Origin: Marsupella aquatica
Taxonomy: Eukaryota; Marchantiophyta
NCBI GenBank assembly: GCA_973895155.1
Contig: OZ316897.1
Span: forward strand, 19,406,001 to 19,470,000
DNA: 64,000 nucleotides
Reading direction: 5' to 3'
Part shown: positions 50,160 through 61,649 of the stretch, in pieces
Layout: the number at the start of each line of letters is the position of its first letter
Numbering within the stretch: position 1 is the first letter of the stretch
Translations under genes and position numbers: made by a program
Notes under the pieces: generated by a model
What the model was told of the DNA's origin: nothing
Databases searched by the model: none
Seen by the model: only the letters and a program-made list of their open reading frames with translations

Positions 50160-51570
50160 CAACCGATTACATGATTTTCATTTTTAAGTAAAAGTCTTAT
50201 AAAGATAATGGAAACTAATTGGATATATTGGAAATCAGTGTAGTGACATATACCAGAGATAGTTGGGGACATAGCTTTTCTTGCGCTCGGTGCTCAAACC
50301 TCTGTCTCTTCCTAGCAAATCGGAACAGACGTCGAGTACGGAGAATTCTGCTGCTGTCCCCGAAATATGGAGCGCGTTCCGCTTCAGGTGAGAGCGACGA
50401 TAGAGTCAAATGTTCATTCGGAGTCTCCACCTACGGAGAAACGATAACTCTCAGGATCCTTCAATTGCTGTTCTCGTTCGAGAAAAGCTTCGTGATCTCT
50501 TATTGCCAGACCGTCCCTTCTGCTGCATTGCCCTGAGGATTGATGAAGAGATCGAGGGCACGGTGCCACTTGATAGCAAGAAATCTCCGAAATATACGCG
50601 AATGGCGCCAACAGCGCGCTCCTCTGCTACTTATGGAACCGCTCCGCTAAATCGACCACTCTTCAGTGCAACAGAGGAGCAAGATGAAACTAACGAGCGA
50701 AACAGACAACGAGCACGAACACTGTAAGCCGAAGAAGAAACAAAGTTACTTCCGATCAGTTGAGACTAGATTCACTCATGGATCTCTCTGTCAACGCCAC
50801 AGGAGATCCAAGAATGAAGAATCCCTACAGCAAGTACGAAAGCAGACCAGCGATGCACAGCACAGTAATGTAGCACTACGTGGAGCGCATGAGCTGCATG
50901 AAGAAGCGATAAAGTACACTACAGTCCATTGACTACACAACATCCACCCACGGCAGTAATAAGTCTGTTGTTGTCGTCTGGGCCCGCAGAAGAGTGGTAA
51001 AAGGCTGGAAGCCTGGAACGTATCCAACACTCCGATACTCAGTGCTCTAAAAATGGCACCTGTAGGGCCCGCGCAAGGCCCTGGATTTTGCGGAACATGG
51101 CTTACTGTTAATTAATTAACATCGACACGTCTTCCCGGTCGGGCATCTACGAGCTTGTCATAGGTTTCAAGTTCTTCAGGTGTCTTCAGTCCTCACCCAT
51201 CCGACCCGTAACGCGTGGTGCATTGAAGCAGAAAGGTTCTTGTTCGTTCGTGAAATTTTCACCACCGACAACCTCTTTCGTGAGAAGATTTACTCTCCTC
51301 TTTCACGAACTTCTTTCAACGAGAACATCCAGTCTCCTCACGTCTCACGTTGATTCTTGTCCGTTCGCAAGATTTCACCCGAGGAGAGATGAGAGAGATA
51401 TTTCACCACTCACTACTTCACTAAGCTACCGGAGAGTCCTCGTCTTAAATCTGTCAAACCCTTTTGCCATAGCTCGACCTCTACATCATTCTGAAGCATC
51501 GATCCTGTCAAAAACACAATGATGAAACGGAATGAGTCTTTCGTCTTTTCGGGGCTACAGTGTGAATCGA
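50160..51570. other. PEAMT upstream region and spacer
   Basis: The first few hundred bases should hold the PEAMT promoter and 5' leader. A 71-codon minus-strand frame (50430-50215) and a 12-codon frame starting ATGTCCCC lie just upstream of the ATG and could be uORFs; plant PEAMT leaders are known to carry regulatory uORFs, but similarity could not be judged. From 51220 to 51480 a TTCGT(T/G)CGTGAAATTTTCACC-like phrase recurs. Confidence 0.35.
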
Positions 51571-51577
51571 TCGTCAC

Positions 51578-52123
51578 TTGTCAGATGAGCATGAGTGGGA
51601 GCAGATCCTTGGGCTCGCCTCTAGTGAATCTGAATCACTCGTGGGATCGACGAGATTCATGACTGTAGCAAAGGATAGGAACAACATCCATCCCTGGGTC
51701 AGTGGGTCTGCAGTCCGCACTTCCAACTTTCCAAGAATGACGTCCTTGTCTGACCACAATCATGCACTGCATGAGCCAAAAACTTTTGTTCAAGTTGTGG
51801 AGCCCTCTATGTTGGCTTGTTTCGGCCACTCCTCGATGGACGCGTGTAGAGGGCGTATACACCAAATGGGTGTATACGCGTGCCGATGGGTGTATACGCG
51901 TGTAGAGGGTGTATCGGATTTGGTGTATACGGCCGATGGGTGTACGATGGTGAGTCACTCTGGTCCAGTCGTTGTGGACGTATGCTACTGGTCTGCTCGA
52001 ATGCGCTTGGAAGTTGGAACTCATAATTTTGGGTACACCCTAAGGAACAAAGGTTACCATGACTGTGTAATCATGTCTCGAGTTCTCTATTATTTCCATA
52101 ATCTAAAGCCCAGAAAATTATGA
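51578..52123 (+). CDS. Unidentified 181-codon open frame
   Basis: This is an uninterrupted ATG-initiated frame, the longest in its spacer, but with no signal peptide, membrane segment or motif that I recognise. It runs through a cluster of GTGTATACG repeats (51854-51950), so part of the protein is repeat-derived. The start is acidic (MSDEHEWEQI). A minus-strand frame of 129 codons overlaps it. It may be a chance frame. Confidence 0.2.
   Translation: MSDEHEWEQILGLASSESESLVGSTRFMTVAKDRNNIHPWVSGSAVRTSNFPRMTSLSDHNHALHEPKTFVQVVEPSMLACFGHSSMDACRGRIHQMGVYACRWVYTRVEGVSDLVYTADGCTMVSHSGPVVVDVCYWSARMRLEVGTHNFGYTLRNKGYHDCVIMSRVLYYFHNLKPRKL
51854..51950. repeat. Cluster of GTGTATACG motifs with a palindrome
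   Basis: CGTATACACC at 51854-51863 is exactly inverted at 51869-51878 across a five-base loop. Further GGTGTATACG copies follow near 51888 and 51934, interspersed with repeated GCCGATGGGTGTA and TGTAGAGGG. Confidence 0.85.
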
Positions 52124-52187
52124 TTATCTACAACGATAATGGATTCCTCCTTTTTTAGTTCTTGTTCAGAATACAAAAAACCTCTTG

Positions 52188-52350
52188 GGTGAGAAAGATC
52201 CACAGTGGTTGGATTCAATTGGCTGTTTTCCCTGATCATTGATGGAGTAAATGGACACCCCCCTTGCATATGTGTTTTCCCAAGTTGCCCCATAAATGCC
52301 CTAGCCCAACTCCCTATGGGCTGGCCCTCCTTACACCGTGCAACTTGCAT
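52188..52350 (+). repeat. Dispersed repeat, left copy
   Basis: The sequence from GAGAAAGATCCACAGTGGTT to the CACCGTGCAAC block shares most of its bases with 63268-63430, in the same orientation. Shared blocks include CCCCATAAATGCCCTA and ACTCCCTATGGG. No gene is inside. Confidence 0.8.
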
Positions 52351-52570
52351 AGGGCTTGTATATTGAAATGATAGTCTGGGCTGGTCTCAGTCCAAACCCT
52401 CCTCCCACAGGGCTTGTATATTGAAATGATAGTATGGGCTGGGTCCCAGTCCAAACCCTCCTCCCACATGCTTCCCGAGTAAGAGCTTTTTGTCACTTTC
52501 TGGTCACAAGATTATAGCCTTGAGGGTCTGGGGTGGGGTTTTAGTCCAAACCCTCCTCCCACAATGCTCA
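52351..52570. repeat. Tandem repeat, about 60 bp unit
   Basis: AGGGCTTGTATATTGAAATG, then ATAGT(C/A)TGGGCTGG and CAGTCCAAACCCTCCTCCCA, occurs twice back to back. A third partial copy near 52530 carries AGTCCAAACCCTCCTCCCA. Confidence 0.9.
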
Positions 52571-54060
52571 AACAAGCTTCTCGAGTACAGTCAGCTTTTT
52601 ATCAGTTTCTGGCCACAGGATCCTTTTTCGGTCATAGCCTAGTGACCTTTTCTGGTCACATGATTATAGCCTAGTGACCTTTTGCCTATACTGTCATTAT
52701 CTTATACTTGGTTGCTCACCTCCCTATCCTCTTTTGCCCAACTTTTCCAAAAAAATTGTGTGTTCTTTTAACCTTGAAACTACTAAATGCCCCTCTCCTC
52801 CCTTCCCCACGCTTAGCATTTTCCTTTGGAGTAGGGTGGATACGTGCAAATTAATCCTCAACAACTTTGGTGTGCTGCAAATCTAGGTATTGACGGGGTT
52901 TACCTTGCCCTTGGGGTGGCTAGGCCCACAATCCTAGGCAGCTTTGGTGTGATCTGAACCTAAGTACTGACCAGAGTTTCAACTTGCAATTTCCATACCT
53001 GCATGCGCACCAAAAAGAAATGTTCCTGATAGTCATCGTTGACACATGCCCCTTACACCTGAATCTACACTATAGATCTTCTTCACTTTCAGGATGAGAG
53101 TTTCATCTGGCAATCACGATCTTAAACATGGAAGACAACTGATTAATTTTGTAAAAAAGCCTCATCTGTTTCTCTATGCTCATCTAGGCAGCACAATTTT
53201 GGATAAGAAGCTGGCAAATTAAATTCTCCACTGGAAAAACACTGGTCCTTGTGTTTTGAGTGTAGGTAATATATTTGAGTAAGGGTGTTGTGTTCAAACA
53301 ATGTCCAAATTCAAAACTTGCTTTCCAGGAAGAAAACCATTTCAAAAACAAAGCCTCTGGCTTACTGTTCTCACATAGACCTTGAGTTCTTGTAAAAATG
53401 ATATTGCCATTTCACTTGCCTTGTTGTTTGCTCAAGAAAACATGCTGCTGGCGGGAAAAAAAGTTGTTGAATTTCATTGGTGCTGTCAGCAGGTACAGTA
53501 GCAAGGAAAAAAACCCTTATTGCTTCTTTCTCTATCCGCGTCAAGTGCCAATCCTAGACTCAAAAATTACCACCTCATCGCGACCTCTCTGTTGAGTCGA
53601 ACGACGACCAGAAAACCAGTTCAGATAAGACAAAACTCCACTAGTCTATGAAAAAATCCAGAACATTTCTTTTGCTTGTCCCATCGTAGGCGATAAACAC
53701 TTGGCAGCTAACCAAATACCAAAATAACCAGCTCATCCTGATCTGCAAGTAGAGCTACACCATGCAACACCTCATGCAACGCACAGCTCACATCATCAAG
53801 ATAACAAACTTTGGTCTCTCCTCCAAAAAATTGTCGAACAAAAAACTTTGCCAAAACTTCCACAACAACAAAAATTTGATTCCTCCACACCACAAACTCC
53901 GATGAGTGATTTCTAAGCACCACTAGAATGCCCGTACCCCAATCTATCTGTTGACCCCATAAACTTTGAGTTCTATGCGACGGAACTCTAGAAAAATCAC
54001 CAACACTAAACATTGGAAAAACCATCACAAAATCCCAACACAAACATTATCACTTCCCAT
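52571..54060. other. Spacer, partly retroelement leader
   Basis: No supported gene. The right part (about 53640-54060) lies just beyond the primer-binding site of the minus-strand Copia LTR and probably is its untranslated leader. A 111-codon minus-strand frame there (54043-53708) has no gag motif. Confidence 0.4.
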
Positions 54061-54064
54061 GCAT

Positions 54065-54076
54065 GCTCTGATACCA
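54065..54076 (-). other. Primer-binding site of a Copia element
   Basis: The minus strand reads TGGTATCAGAGC two bases after the LTR end. This is the standard tRNA-Met primer-binding site of plant Copia elements, and it fixes the direction of the adjoining LTR. Confidence 0.85.
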
Positions 54077-54078
54077 AT

Positions 54079-54421
54079 TGTTGAACATAGATGATATTCA
54101 CAATGACAAGCCCATGAAACATCCAATGCACAAGTAATCGACATAGAGAGATACATGGTTCACCTCAGCTGAGACTACGTCCTTGAGAACACACGAGAGC
54201 TTTACTGCACTCTAGGCCCGTTGGCCATACAGAGTCTTTGCAATACAAGATCTCCCTATCTCTTAATTGGCTCTGTAACAATGAACCTGAGTTCCTCTAT
54301 CCAAGCAAACAACGTTGCAATATAGTGTGCAACTTAGTTAAACCTAACCTAGTAGATAACTATGGTTAGCCCTAACTACGACTACAATCATAACCCTAGA
54401 CCTACGAGTAAATATCTAACA
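54079..54421 (-). mobile_element. Copia LTR (343 bp) with primer site on one side and polypurine tract on the other
   Basis: On the minus strand it starts TGTTAGATATTTACTCGTAG and ends TTCAACA, with TG..CA termini. Downstream is a primer-binding site, the mark of a 5' LTR. Upstream is AGAGTAGGGGAAGAT, the mark of a 3' LTR. No coding region remains on either side. Confidence 0.85.
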
Positions 54422-54591
54422 ATCTTCCCCTACTCTTGTTCATTTCTATGTATCTATTAGACTACGGCTTAGTTCTGGGTTGCTCTAGTTAGAAAGGGGA
54501 AATTGGTTTGGTTTTTTGTCCAAAATTCCTGTTGAGTAATCATATAGGCTAGCACTATTACACTCCCATAGACCAGAGTCAAGGGAGAGAT

Positions 54592-54927
54592 TGTTAGGTA
54601 TTTATTCTTAGGTCTAGGGCTATGATTGTAATTGTAGTTAGGGCTAACCATAAGTTAACCTATATCCCATGGAGTATTTGCTTGGATAGAGGAACTCACA
54701 CTCGTTGTTACGAAATTAGTTGAGGGATAAGGAGATCTTGTATTGTGGAGACTTGGTATCAATGGCCGACGAGCCTAGAATGCAATAAAGCTCTTGTGTG
54801 TTCGGACTATGGATGTAGCCTCCGGGGTAGCTTCAATTGAGGTGAACCATGTATCTCTCTATGTCGACTACTTGTGCGTTGGAGATTTCCTGTGCTTGCC
54901 GTTGCGAATGTAGCCTATGCTCAATAC
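54592..54927 (+). mobile_element. Copia LTR (about 335 bp), plus orientation, inverted partner
   Basis: It starts TGTTAGGTATTTATTCTTAG, is homologous throughout to the LTR at 54079-54421, and ends near CTCAATA. It is preceded by the polypurine CAAGGGAGAGAT and has no primer site after it, so it is a 3' or solo LTR. The two LTRs face away from one another across a 170-bp centre. Confidence 0.82.
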
Positions 54928-54929
54928 TT

Positions 54930-55520
54930 TTTAGTTGCATACATGCTAGCAAAGATGTGCATTTTGTCACCTACATTCCCCATTCAATGTTTCCAGATTT
55001 GCTCCATATTGAGTGCCTGGCTAGATTCCATCTTTTGATGTGTTGTGAACCCTTTGATGGTTTGTTATAATGGCTCTATGTTTTGTTATAGTAATCCAAG
55101 GTACTGGATGAGTCTTCATAATTTTGCTGAACCAATTCACTGATTTTAATTTTATTTTAAATTCATTGAAAGATCCATAACTAACAGCAGCAACACAAGT
55201 AAATTCACAAGATTTTATGACTCCAAGAGAAAATGTCATCTCAATTTGTCAAGCAAGTGTTCAATTGAGAATCCTAATAAATGGGGAGTCTTCATATAGT
55301 ATTTTTTGGCTAATCCACTTTTCATTTTGTCGTACTCAAACTTTATATTGTGTACTTTTATTTCAATGTGCCTTAACAAGGTGCATCATTTGTATTATTT
55401 AGATTTTGAATTGACTTTGGCACCCCTCTTATGTTTTTCTAATGTTGTTTATTTTTGCTATTCTAAGGTCTTCCTTCCCACTAATTTTGAATTTCAAAAT
55501 TGTAAAACTAATCCCTTTAG
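54930..55520. other. AT-rich spacer, no gene
   Basis: No supported frame or known element; T-rich with short chance frames. Confidence 0.35.
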
Positions 55521-55525
55521 ACTAA

Positions 55526-55758
55526 GGAGAGTCACTACATGGAGGGTCATATATCACGTGCAACAGTTTGAGTTATTTATGATCCACCTTAACCACTTTA
55601 AATAAAGTTGTACGGAACCAATCATATAATGAAACATATGCATTTTCATTTGAAAACCCTGTTCTCCAATAATATCTTAATAAATCATTTTTAAAATGAT
55701 TGAAATGACCCAAGATTTTATTGCATATGATGTGCCACTTCTATGGAATGAGTCCCCC
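55526..55758 (+). mobile_element. Small TIR element, copy 4
   Basis: It begins GAGTCACTACATGGAGGGTC and ends GATGTGCCACTTCTATGGAA then TGAGTCCCCC, matching the ends of copy 2 at 27.9 kb. It is internally diverged and shorter (about 233 bp). Confidence 0.62.
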
Positions 55759-55764
55759 GAGCCT

Positions 55765-56590
55765 TAATTTAGCAAGTTTTAATGCATTTCTGTCATAGAC
55801 TTGAGAGAGATTCTAAACAATGTGGACACCTGCTGTTTTAAGTTCTCATCACAGTTTGTTTCCTAAATTTACGGCTGTGATTGATTTGAGTGTCATTAGC
55901 TAAGGCAAGTGAGCCATAGGAGCCCCAAAAACATTGTGAGCCATAGAACCCCCAAAATGAGGGCTTTGGCTTGAGTTTTACGGGCTACTATTGCTCTCAG
56001 AATGCCCTCATAACCTGGTATCAATACACTTGATGGCTCAGGAGGATAATTGTGACTAGTTTTAGTAAAAGTAGAGAGAAGTTTCACACTTTTTGAATTT
56101 AAATCTGGAGTGGTTCTTCTCCATAAAACACTACACTTACAAAGACAAACTCACGAAGTACAATTAAAATACGGTAATAACCTATTTCAGGGCATTGTGG
56201 GCCATGATGCCCAGAAAAACAAAGGATTTAGCTCTAGTTTCAAGGATTCATTATTGCCCAGGATGATATGGTGAGCGGGATTAGGGTTCGATGCACTTAA
56301 TCGCCTACAAGATTTTTAACTTTTTCCATGTTTAGTACAAATGGAGGAGAAGTTTCACAGAGATAAACGGCAAAGGGCATTAAGTTTAATTATAGCCCCA
56401 CTGATGTGGAAAACAGGAGCACCCAAGAAAACCATTACAAAACAATTCGATAATAGTGCAAGAGTAATAGACTCCAATAGATACAATCTGGATTAGAACC
56501 TGCAGCAAAACGACCACATTGTCTAATAATTTAAGGAATCAAAGGTTACAAAAGAGGGGCATAACATCCGTATAATTTCTGTTACTTAAT
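55765..56590. other. Spacer and TPC 3' flank
   Basis: No supported frame. Two diverged phrases with GCATTGTGGGCC / ACATTGTGAGCC and ATTGCCC / ATTGCTC at 55900-56060 and 56190-56290 suggest an old duplication. The right end is 3' UTR of the channel gene. Confidence 0.35.
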
Positions 56591-56591
56591 G

Positions 56592-59500
56592 TCACATTCT
56601 AACTATTTCCTCATAGAGGTCATATTTTGAAAATGGCCCGGTGTATCCCATGAACAACGTGGTTCCCAGTTGTCTCCTGGCGAACATGGATGATTTGGAT
56701 GACGATGGAGCCAATGCATAAAGAGAATGGGCATGTTCAGCTCTATGCATCTGCGCTGTGAAAGCCCCAACAAAAAATGCTACCACTACGTTTAGGGTAA
56801 ATGTTACTGCAATAGCCCAGAAAATGATGAAGTAGGCCCTACTCCAATGGTTGTCAGTTGCTGCAGCGTACCCATCCATTATCACATACCAGTTGTTGAC
56901 CACACATAAGTTGAAGGAAGTTACCATAGCCGATCCGTAATCATTGAAGTTGTAAACCCATAAACCGGATGCAGCATACTCGGTGGTATCCAGCCTTGGG
57001 CTTCCCACAAAAACTAGACCACCAAAAAGGTGCACACCAGCAACTGAGAACAGAGAACAGACTAAAAACTGGAAGCACAGGATTGGTGCTACAGCTGGTA
57101 CCATAACAATGAGCAAGCGTCCCATGAAGCGCCACCGGTCGAAGTAACCAAGGAGAGAGATGTATCGCATCGATCGGACCACAATTGAGACAGAGATCCT
57201 GCATAGCGCAATTCTAATTATGTTTGGTGCATTATTACCGGTGATCTTGTTAAAGAGACATCTCATTAGGAGACCATTCCAAATTGGCCTTTAAAGTAAT
57301 AGCCAGGTCAACAAATGGATTTCGCAGCAGACTAGGAACAAATTTCTTGTAGGGGTGCTAGATAGTATACTGCATGTCAAAGACATTTCACTTCATGTCA
57401 ACATCTTAACAGGTACCACTTTACAAGACGTCAAAGACATTTCAGTTCATGTCAACATCTTAACAGGTACCACTTTACAAGGACCAAAGCACATTAGCAT
57501 CAGATCGGTCAAACGTACCAATCGAAAGCCTTTGGATACCATATAGTTGATAACTGCAAGCTGATGATCCCCACAGTGGCAATAAAATCGAAACCGTTCA
57601 AGGCAGAGTGAAAGAATTCTCGAATTCCTCGCACATGCATTCTAAACGCCAAGTCAGTCAAGAACAACCAGCCTGTTACAGCAAAACAGGTTTAATATTA
57701 GGAATCATCACGTTAACCTCCTGGTTACGCAAGATGTTTATGACAAGTATCCTTGTGGGTCTGACCCTACTCAGATCACGAAACATCTGAAATCAGAAAA
57801 GTCATCCACACGTACCAAGCAGAAACTCGCACAAGACCAGTGTCTTTAAAGACGGCAAGAACTTCGAAGGCTCTGAAACTGACGTATCTGAAGCGTCAGC
57901 ATCTCTAAGCTGCAAAGCAAGATCTTAGTCAGTGGCCTTTTGCAACAACAACAACAACAAAAGCAACAGCGAAAACAAAAGCGAAAACAAAGAAATGGAA
58001 AACGACAAATTCATAATTGAACTTTACATAGTGGTCCAAGATAGCCACCACCACCGAGGCAAGAGTAGCAGTGAATGAAACAAACATATATCCCCCACTC
58101 TCCAGTAGATCCTCTGAGCAATAAAATCCCACATTGCTCTGCTGATTGGTGTGATGTCTTTCATGTAACTTTGCTTCTATAGCCCTCACAAACTTCGCAC
58201 AAAGTATCTGAAAATCACCAAATATGATCTTTTCGCCCGCTTTAACTTTCAAGCCCGACAAAAGCTGATCAACAATTTCACCAAGATCATGAACGTGCCT
58301 GCACAACACACATATATTTCTCCTTAAAAACAAGAACCAAATCTACTTGCAAATTGGGTGGAACAATCTGAAGTAGCAAGTCGGGGTGTTATCCATCATC
58401 CAGAATCTTAAACAGATATCGACCATCATAAAATGTTCGCAAGTTGAACAATACAGTTGTAAACGATTTTGTAACAAGTCGTTTCTCGTTTCTTGTTCAT
58501 AATAACAATCTCACTAGGATCGCTAAAATATGCAAAGGATATCAGTTCACATAAAATGCTCTAAACGCCAACATAAGATTCAAGGTTCTTAACTTGCGGC
58601 GTTGGGATAAAATGAGTATGTAGCAACCTGTAGCAGCCGATCTGGAAAAAAAGGGTATTTGCATTTTCAGTCGTGATTCCTTCCCTATGCAGATTCAACA
58701 GATCAAAAGCTGCTCGAAGGTTTCGCGTACGTCTTGATGTGTGCTGTTGGACTTCCATAGCCAGCTGTAAACAATGCAAGTGTTGAAGATCGAAACCATG
58801 ATTTGCTTGAATACCGTTACATGGATAGACTTTCTCAACGAAAATCTAGCTTCCATGAAACTAGAATGAAATCCCCTGAAAAACAATGAAATGTTTCCTG
58901 TGTACTGAGCTATTGGGCTTGCATTTCAAATGTGCCGTGCAAATGTCATGAAGAATTCTTTTGCAATGACAACCTGTAATGATGACAGAAGAGGAAATTT
59001 CAAGCAATGTTACAAACCTGAACTTTGTAGTTGTTGTAAATAAGAGCGAATAGTAATTGCATAAGGAAGAAAAATGCAACAATCATATACGTGAAGAAGA
59101 AGAAAAACGAGTAGCGGTTCTGCTCGTAAGTTTCCACCCACACATTTGGGTTGTTTGCGGTTGTCAGCATAATGAAAAGACTCAAGAGTGACGTTGGGAA
59201 ATCCTTGAAGTTAGTATTGTTAAATAGCTGGTTCGCAAGCCATGCTGACATTAAAATGAAGAAGATAAGCACCCCCTGCTTATCCAGAAGAAAACGTTTC
59301 AGAACTGCTGTTATGTTAGAGTAACGAGTCGTTTAGAAGCTACGAAAATCTGTGAAGGACCCATTCAATTTACTCATGAGCTATTAATACAATTTGAACT
59401 TGCTCCCCAGACCCCGAGTTTTATTTTCTCTTGATGATAGAAACAAAAAAAACTTCCCTCCAAAGGTCGGAGACTCATAAATGAACTCAAAGCACAAAGG

Positions 59501-61646
59501 GCACAAGATACACACCGCAGTATCGACAAAAGTGTGTCCAATGCGCATAGTCATGCGAAAGCAATTTCGCAATGATCTGGGAAATGTGGAAAATCATGAA
59601 TAAAGAACCCAGAAGAAAACAAAAATACCGAATTTCTATTCAAAGCCCTTTCAATGGTACACCCTATTGTCAACTTCCCGAAAAAATCTCCTTCTTCTTC
59701 TTTTTGCAGGCTACAAATTTGACCACTTTTGTACTGGTTCAAAATCAGCTCTTCCCCTTTCGGAGGTCCCTTGACACTAGTTCATTCACCACCAAAAAAA
59801 AAAAAACTAGTTCATTCACCACGAGATCAGAGTTGTTCACTCGCATTGGTACTCTCATTTCAAGAGTCTTGGACGGTGGAGGTAAGAGTGATGTTTCTAT
59901 AGTTGCGCTTAATAAAAACCAATCACACTGACAAACGATAACTTCTCACAGCTGCTCATCTCAAGTGACGTGGGAGTTTTAATCCCAACAAGGTACTGAA
60001 ATGCGTTCTCGTTCTTATCCTTTTTGGAAATACACGAAGATTTTGAATTTGGTCCCCACAAGAGAATGCTGGAAACAGGGCTGTTACCTGCTGAAAAATA
60101 TGGGTATCAGGATGCACAGATACATTCCCATCGACCTGCTTTGATTGAAAAACAGCAACGGTAATTCAGGAACTGATGTGACCAGATGAAGCCCCATTGC
60201 AACAACTAAGCCCACCTGTTCAGCAATTATGTCCAAATGTCACTGAATGAGACGGCAGAGTAATGCAACGAAAACGTCATGGAACTAACAATACTGCAAA
60301 AAACATACGTTATCGTCATTGATGAGCATTAGAATCTACTGAAGCTGCCAACTATTGGAAACGAGAGGTAAGATCCTCAACCAAGTTAGTGTAGCTTGCC
60401 TTTATCCTAGTCGGCCAATCATCCCAGAAAGTCAGATATTGGTAATAGTGCTGCAAAAGTAGTGACACAACCAGGGGCAATACAGATATGAACTGCACAT
60501 GAAAAGACGACGGGAACGATTAAGTAACTATTCATTTGCATGGCACTGAACGTTGAATTAATGACGTCCTGCCAAAGGCCGTGGGAGACATGTGAAGCAG
60601 GTCTTGGCCCAGAATCCGTTTGCATGATAAGAATTCAAGATCGTTACGGCAGCATACCTCAAAAGCACTAGAAACCAACGGGTGGAGATACCTAACACCA
60701 CTCAACAGATACTTAGTGGTTTCGTCACAATGGCCGTTTCTACTACACCACTCAGGCTCCTGTCATTCAGATACAAGTAGGGTGAGATGGAGGTTCACGA
60801 TGATAGATATAACAACTCTTTTTCCTCTGCAATGTTTTCTGAAATAGTTAAAGCAGATACAAATCGCGGTGGCGTACGTACAATAGTCTTCCTCTGCTTC
60901 TTCTTCAGTGACTATTTTGATGTCTTACTCAAATCCCAACTTCCAGCTTTAGTAAACCAATTCGTAATGCTTCAGTTTAAACTCAGACGGTAGATTACAA
61001 TTCAAAAAAACCGTTCTGATGAGAATTACAAACACTGGTCACAAGTGGCACAATTTTGTTCGTACCTCAAAGAAAGGAAGTAAAGTCAAGATCACCATGG
61101 AAGCACATCTTATGTAGAAAAGGCTATTGTAGATTGCATAACAGCGCTTCGCTTTTGAATAGTTCTTATGCTTTAGTACTTCCAGGGGCATCAAATGCCT
61201 CGCCAGAGCCTGCAGAATCGATCACATTAATCACTCCAGGAATGTTGCGTGTGATGCAAGGGCCTTTCAGAATCACAAGACTTCTTTCGATCGAAACTGT
61301 TTTCTAAAAAATTGATGTCTAAACTTTCAATAAAAACTCAGACTTATCACTTTACTTAGTTTGCCAGGAAATACAATGTCCAATATACATAGAAACTAAT
61401 CCTCTTGGTGAAAGGGATGCTTAACGTTCTTTAGGAAATGCTGACACAATTTCTCGTATGTGGCTAGTGTAAATAACCCTCTCTTAATACTAGCTTGCTC
61501 GTTACCTGGTCGATCAGGTACGCGGCCTTTTGTATGGCTGAGAAGGGCACGCTTTCTTCCTCCGTCGGCTGTGGAGATTGGAGCTTATCGTCGTTCGCAG
61601 TAGCGGTCAGCAAAGGACGATTGCTTTCGACTGAAATCTCCCCCAT
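56592..61646 (-). CDS. Two-pore cation channel, metazoan-like type, twelve exons
   Basis: The minus-strand exons are 61646-61506, 61209-61066, 60759-60658, 60492-60400, 60215-60088, 59576-59512, 59304-59018, 58764-58628, 58298-58028, 57909-57816, 57672-57540 and 57198-56592. They give 2202 nt (733 residues), the family's usual size. Two six-helix domains are joined by a cytosolic linker, as in channels of vacuole or endolysosome membranes that pass Ca2+ or Na+. Pore I reads LTTANNPNVW (271-280) and pore II VVNNWYVIMDGY from 631, the latter like animal TPCs and unlike the VMGNW of Arabidopsis TPC1. The linker (about 321-440) has no EF-hand loop. Domain II S4 keeps Arg540 and Arg543 but has Ser546 where TPC1 has a third Arg. 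A dileucine (RPLL) lies near the N-terminus. Exon 4 seems to end at a GC donor. The exon 6/7 junction is the least sure. Confidence 0.92.
57376..57480. repeat. Tandem duplication in the last TPC intron, 54 bp unit
   Basis: GTCAAAGACATTTCA(C/G)TTCA, then TGTCAACATCTTAACAGGTA and CCACTTTACAAG, occurs twice with one mismatch. It lies between exons 11 and 12 and keeps the splice sites clear. Confidence 0.93.
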
Positions 61647-61649
61647 TGT

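Noticed and set aside
60419-60590. Frame reading D-V-I-N-S-T-F-S as part of TPC exon 4
   Set aside because: It changes frame before the S2-like segment. The acceptor at 60493 gives the correct length and frame without it.
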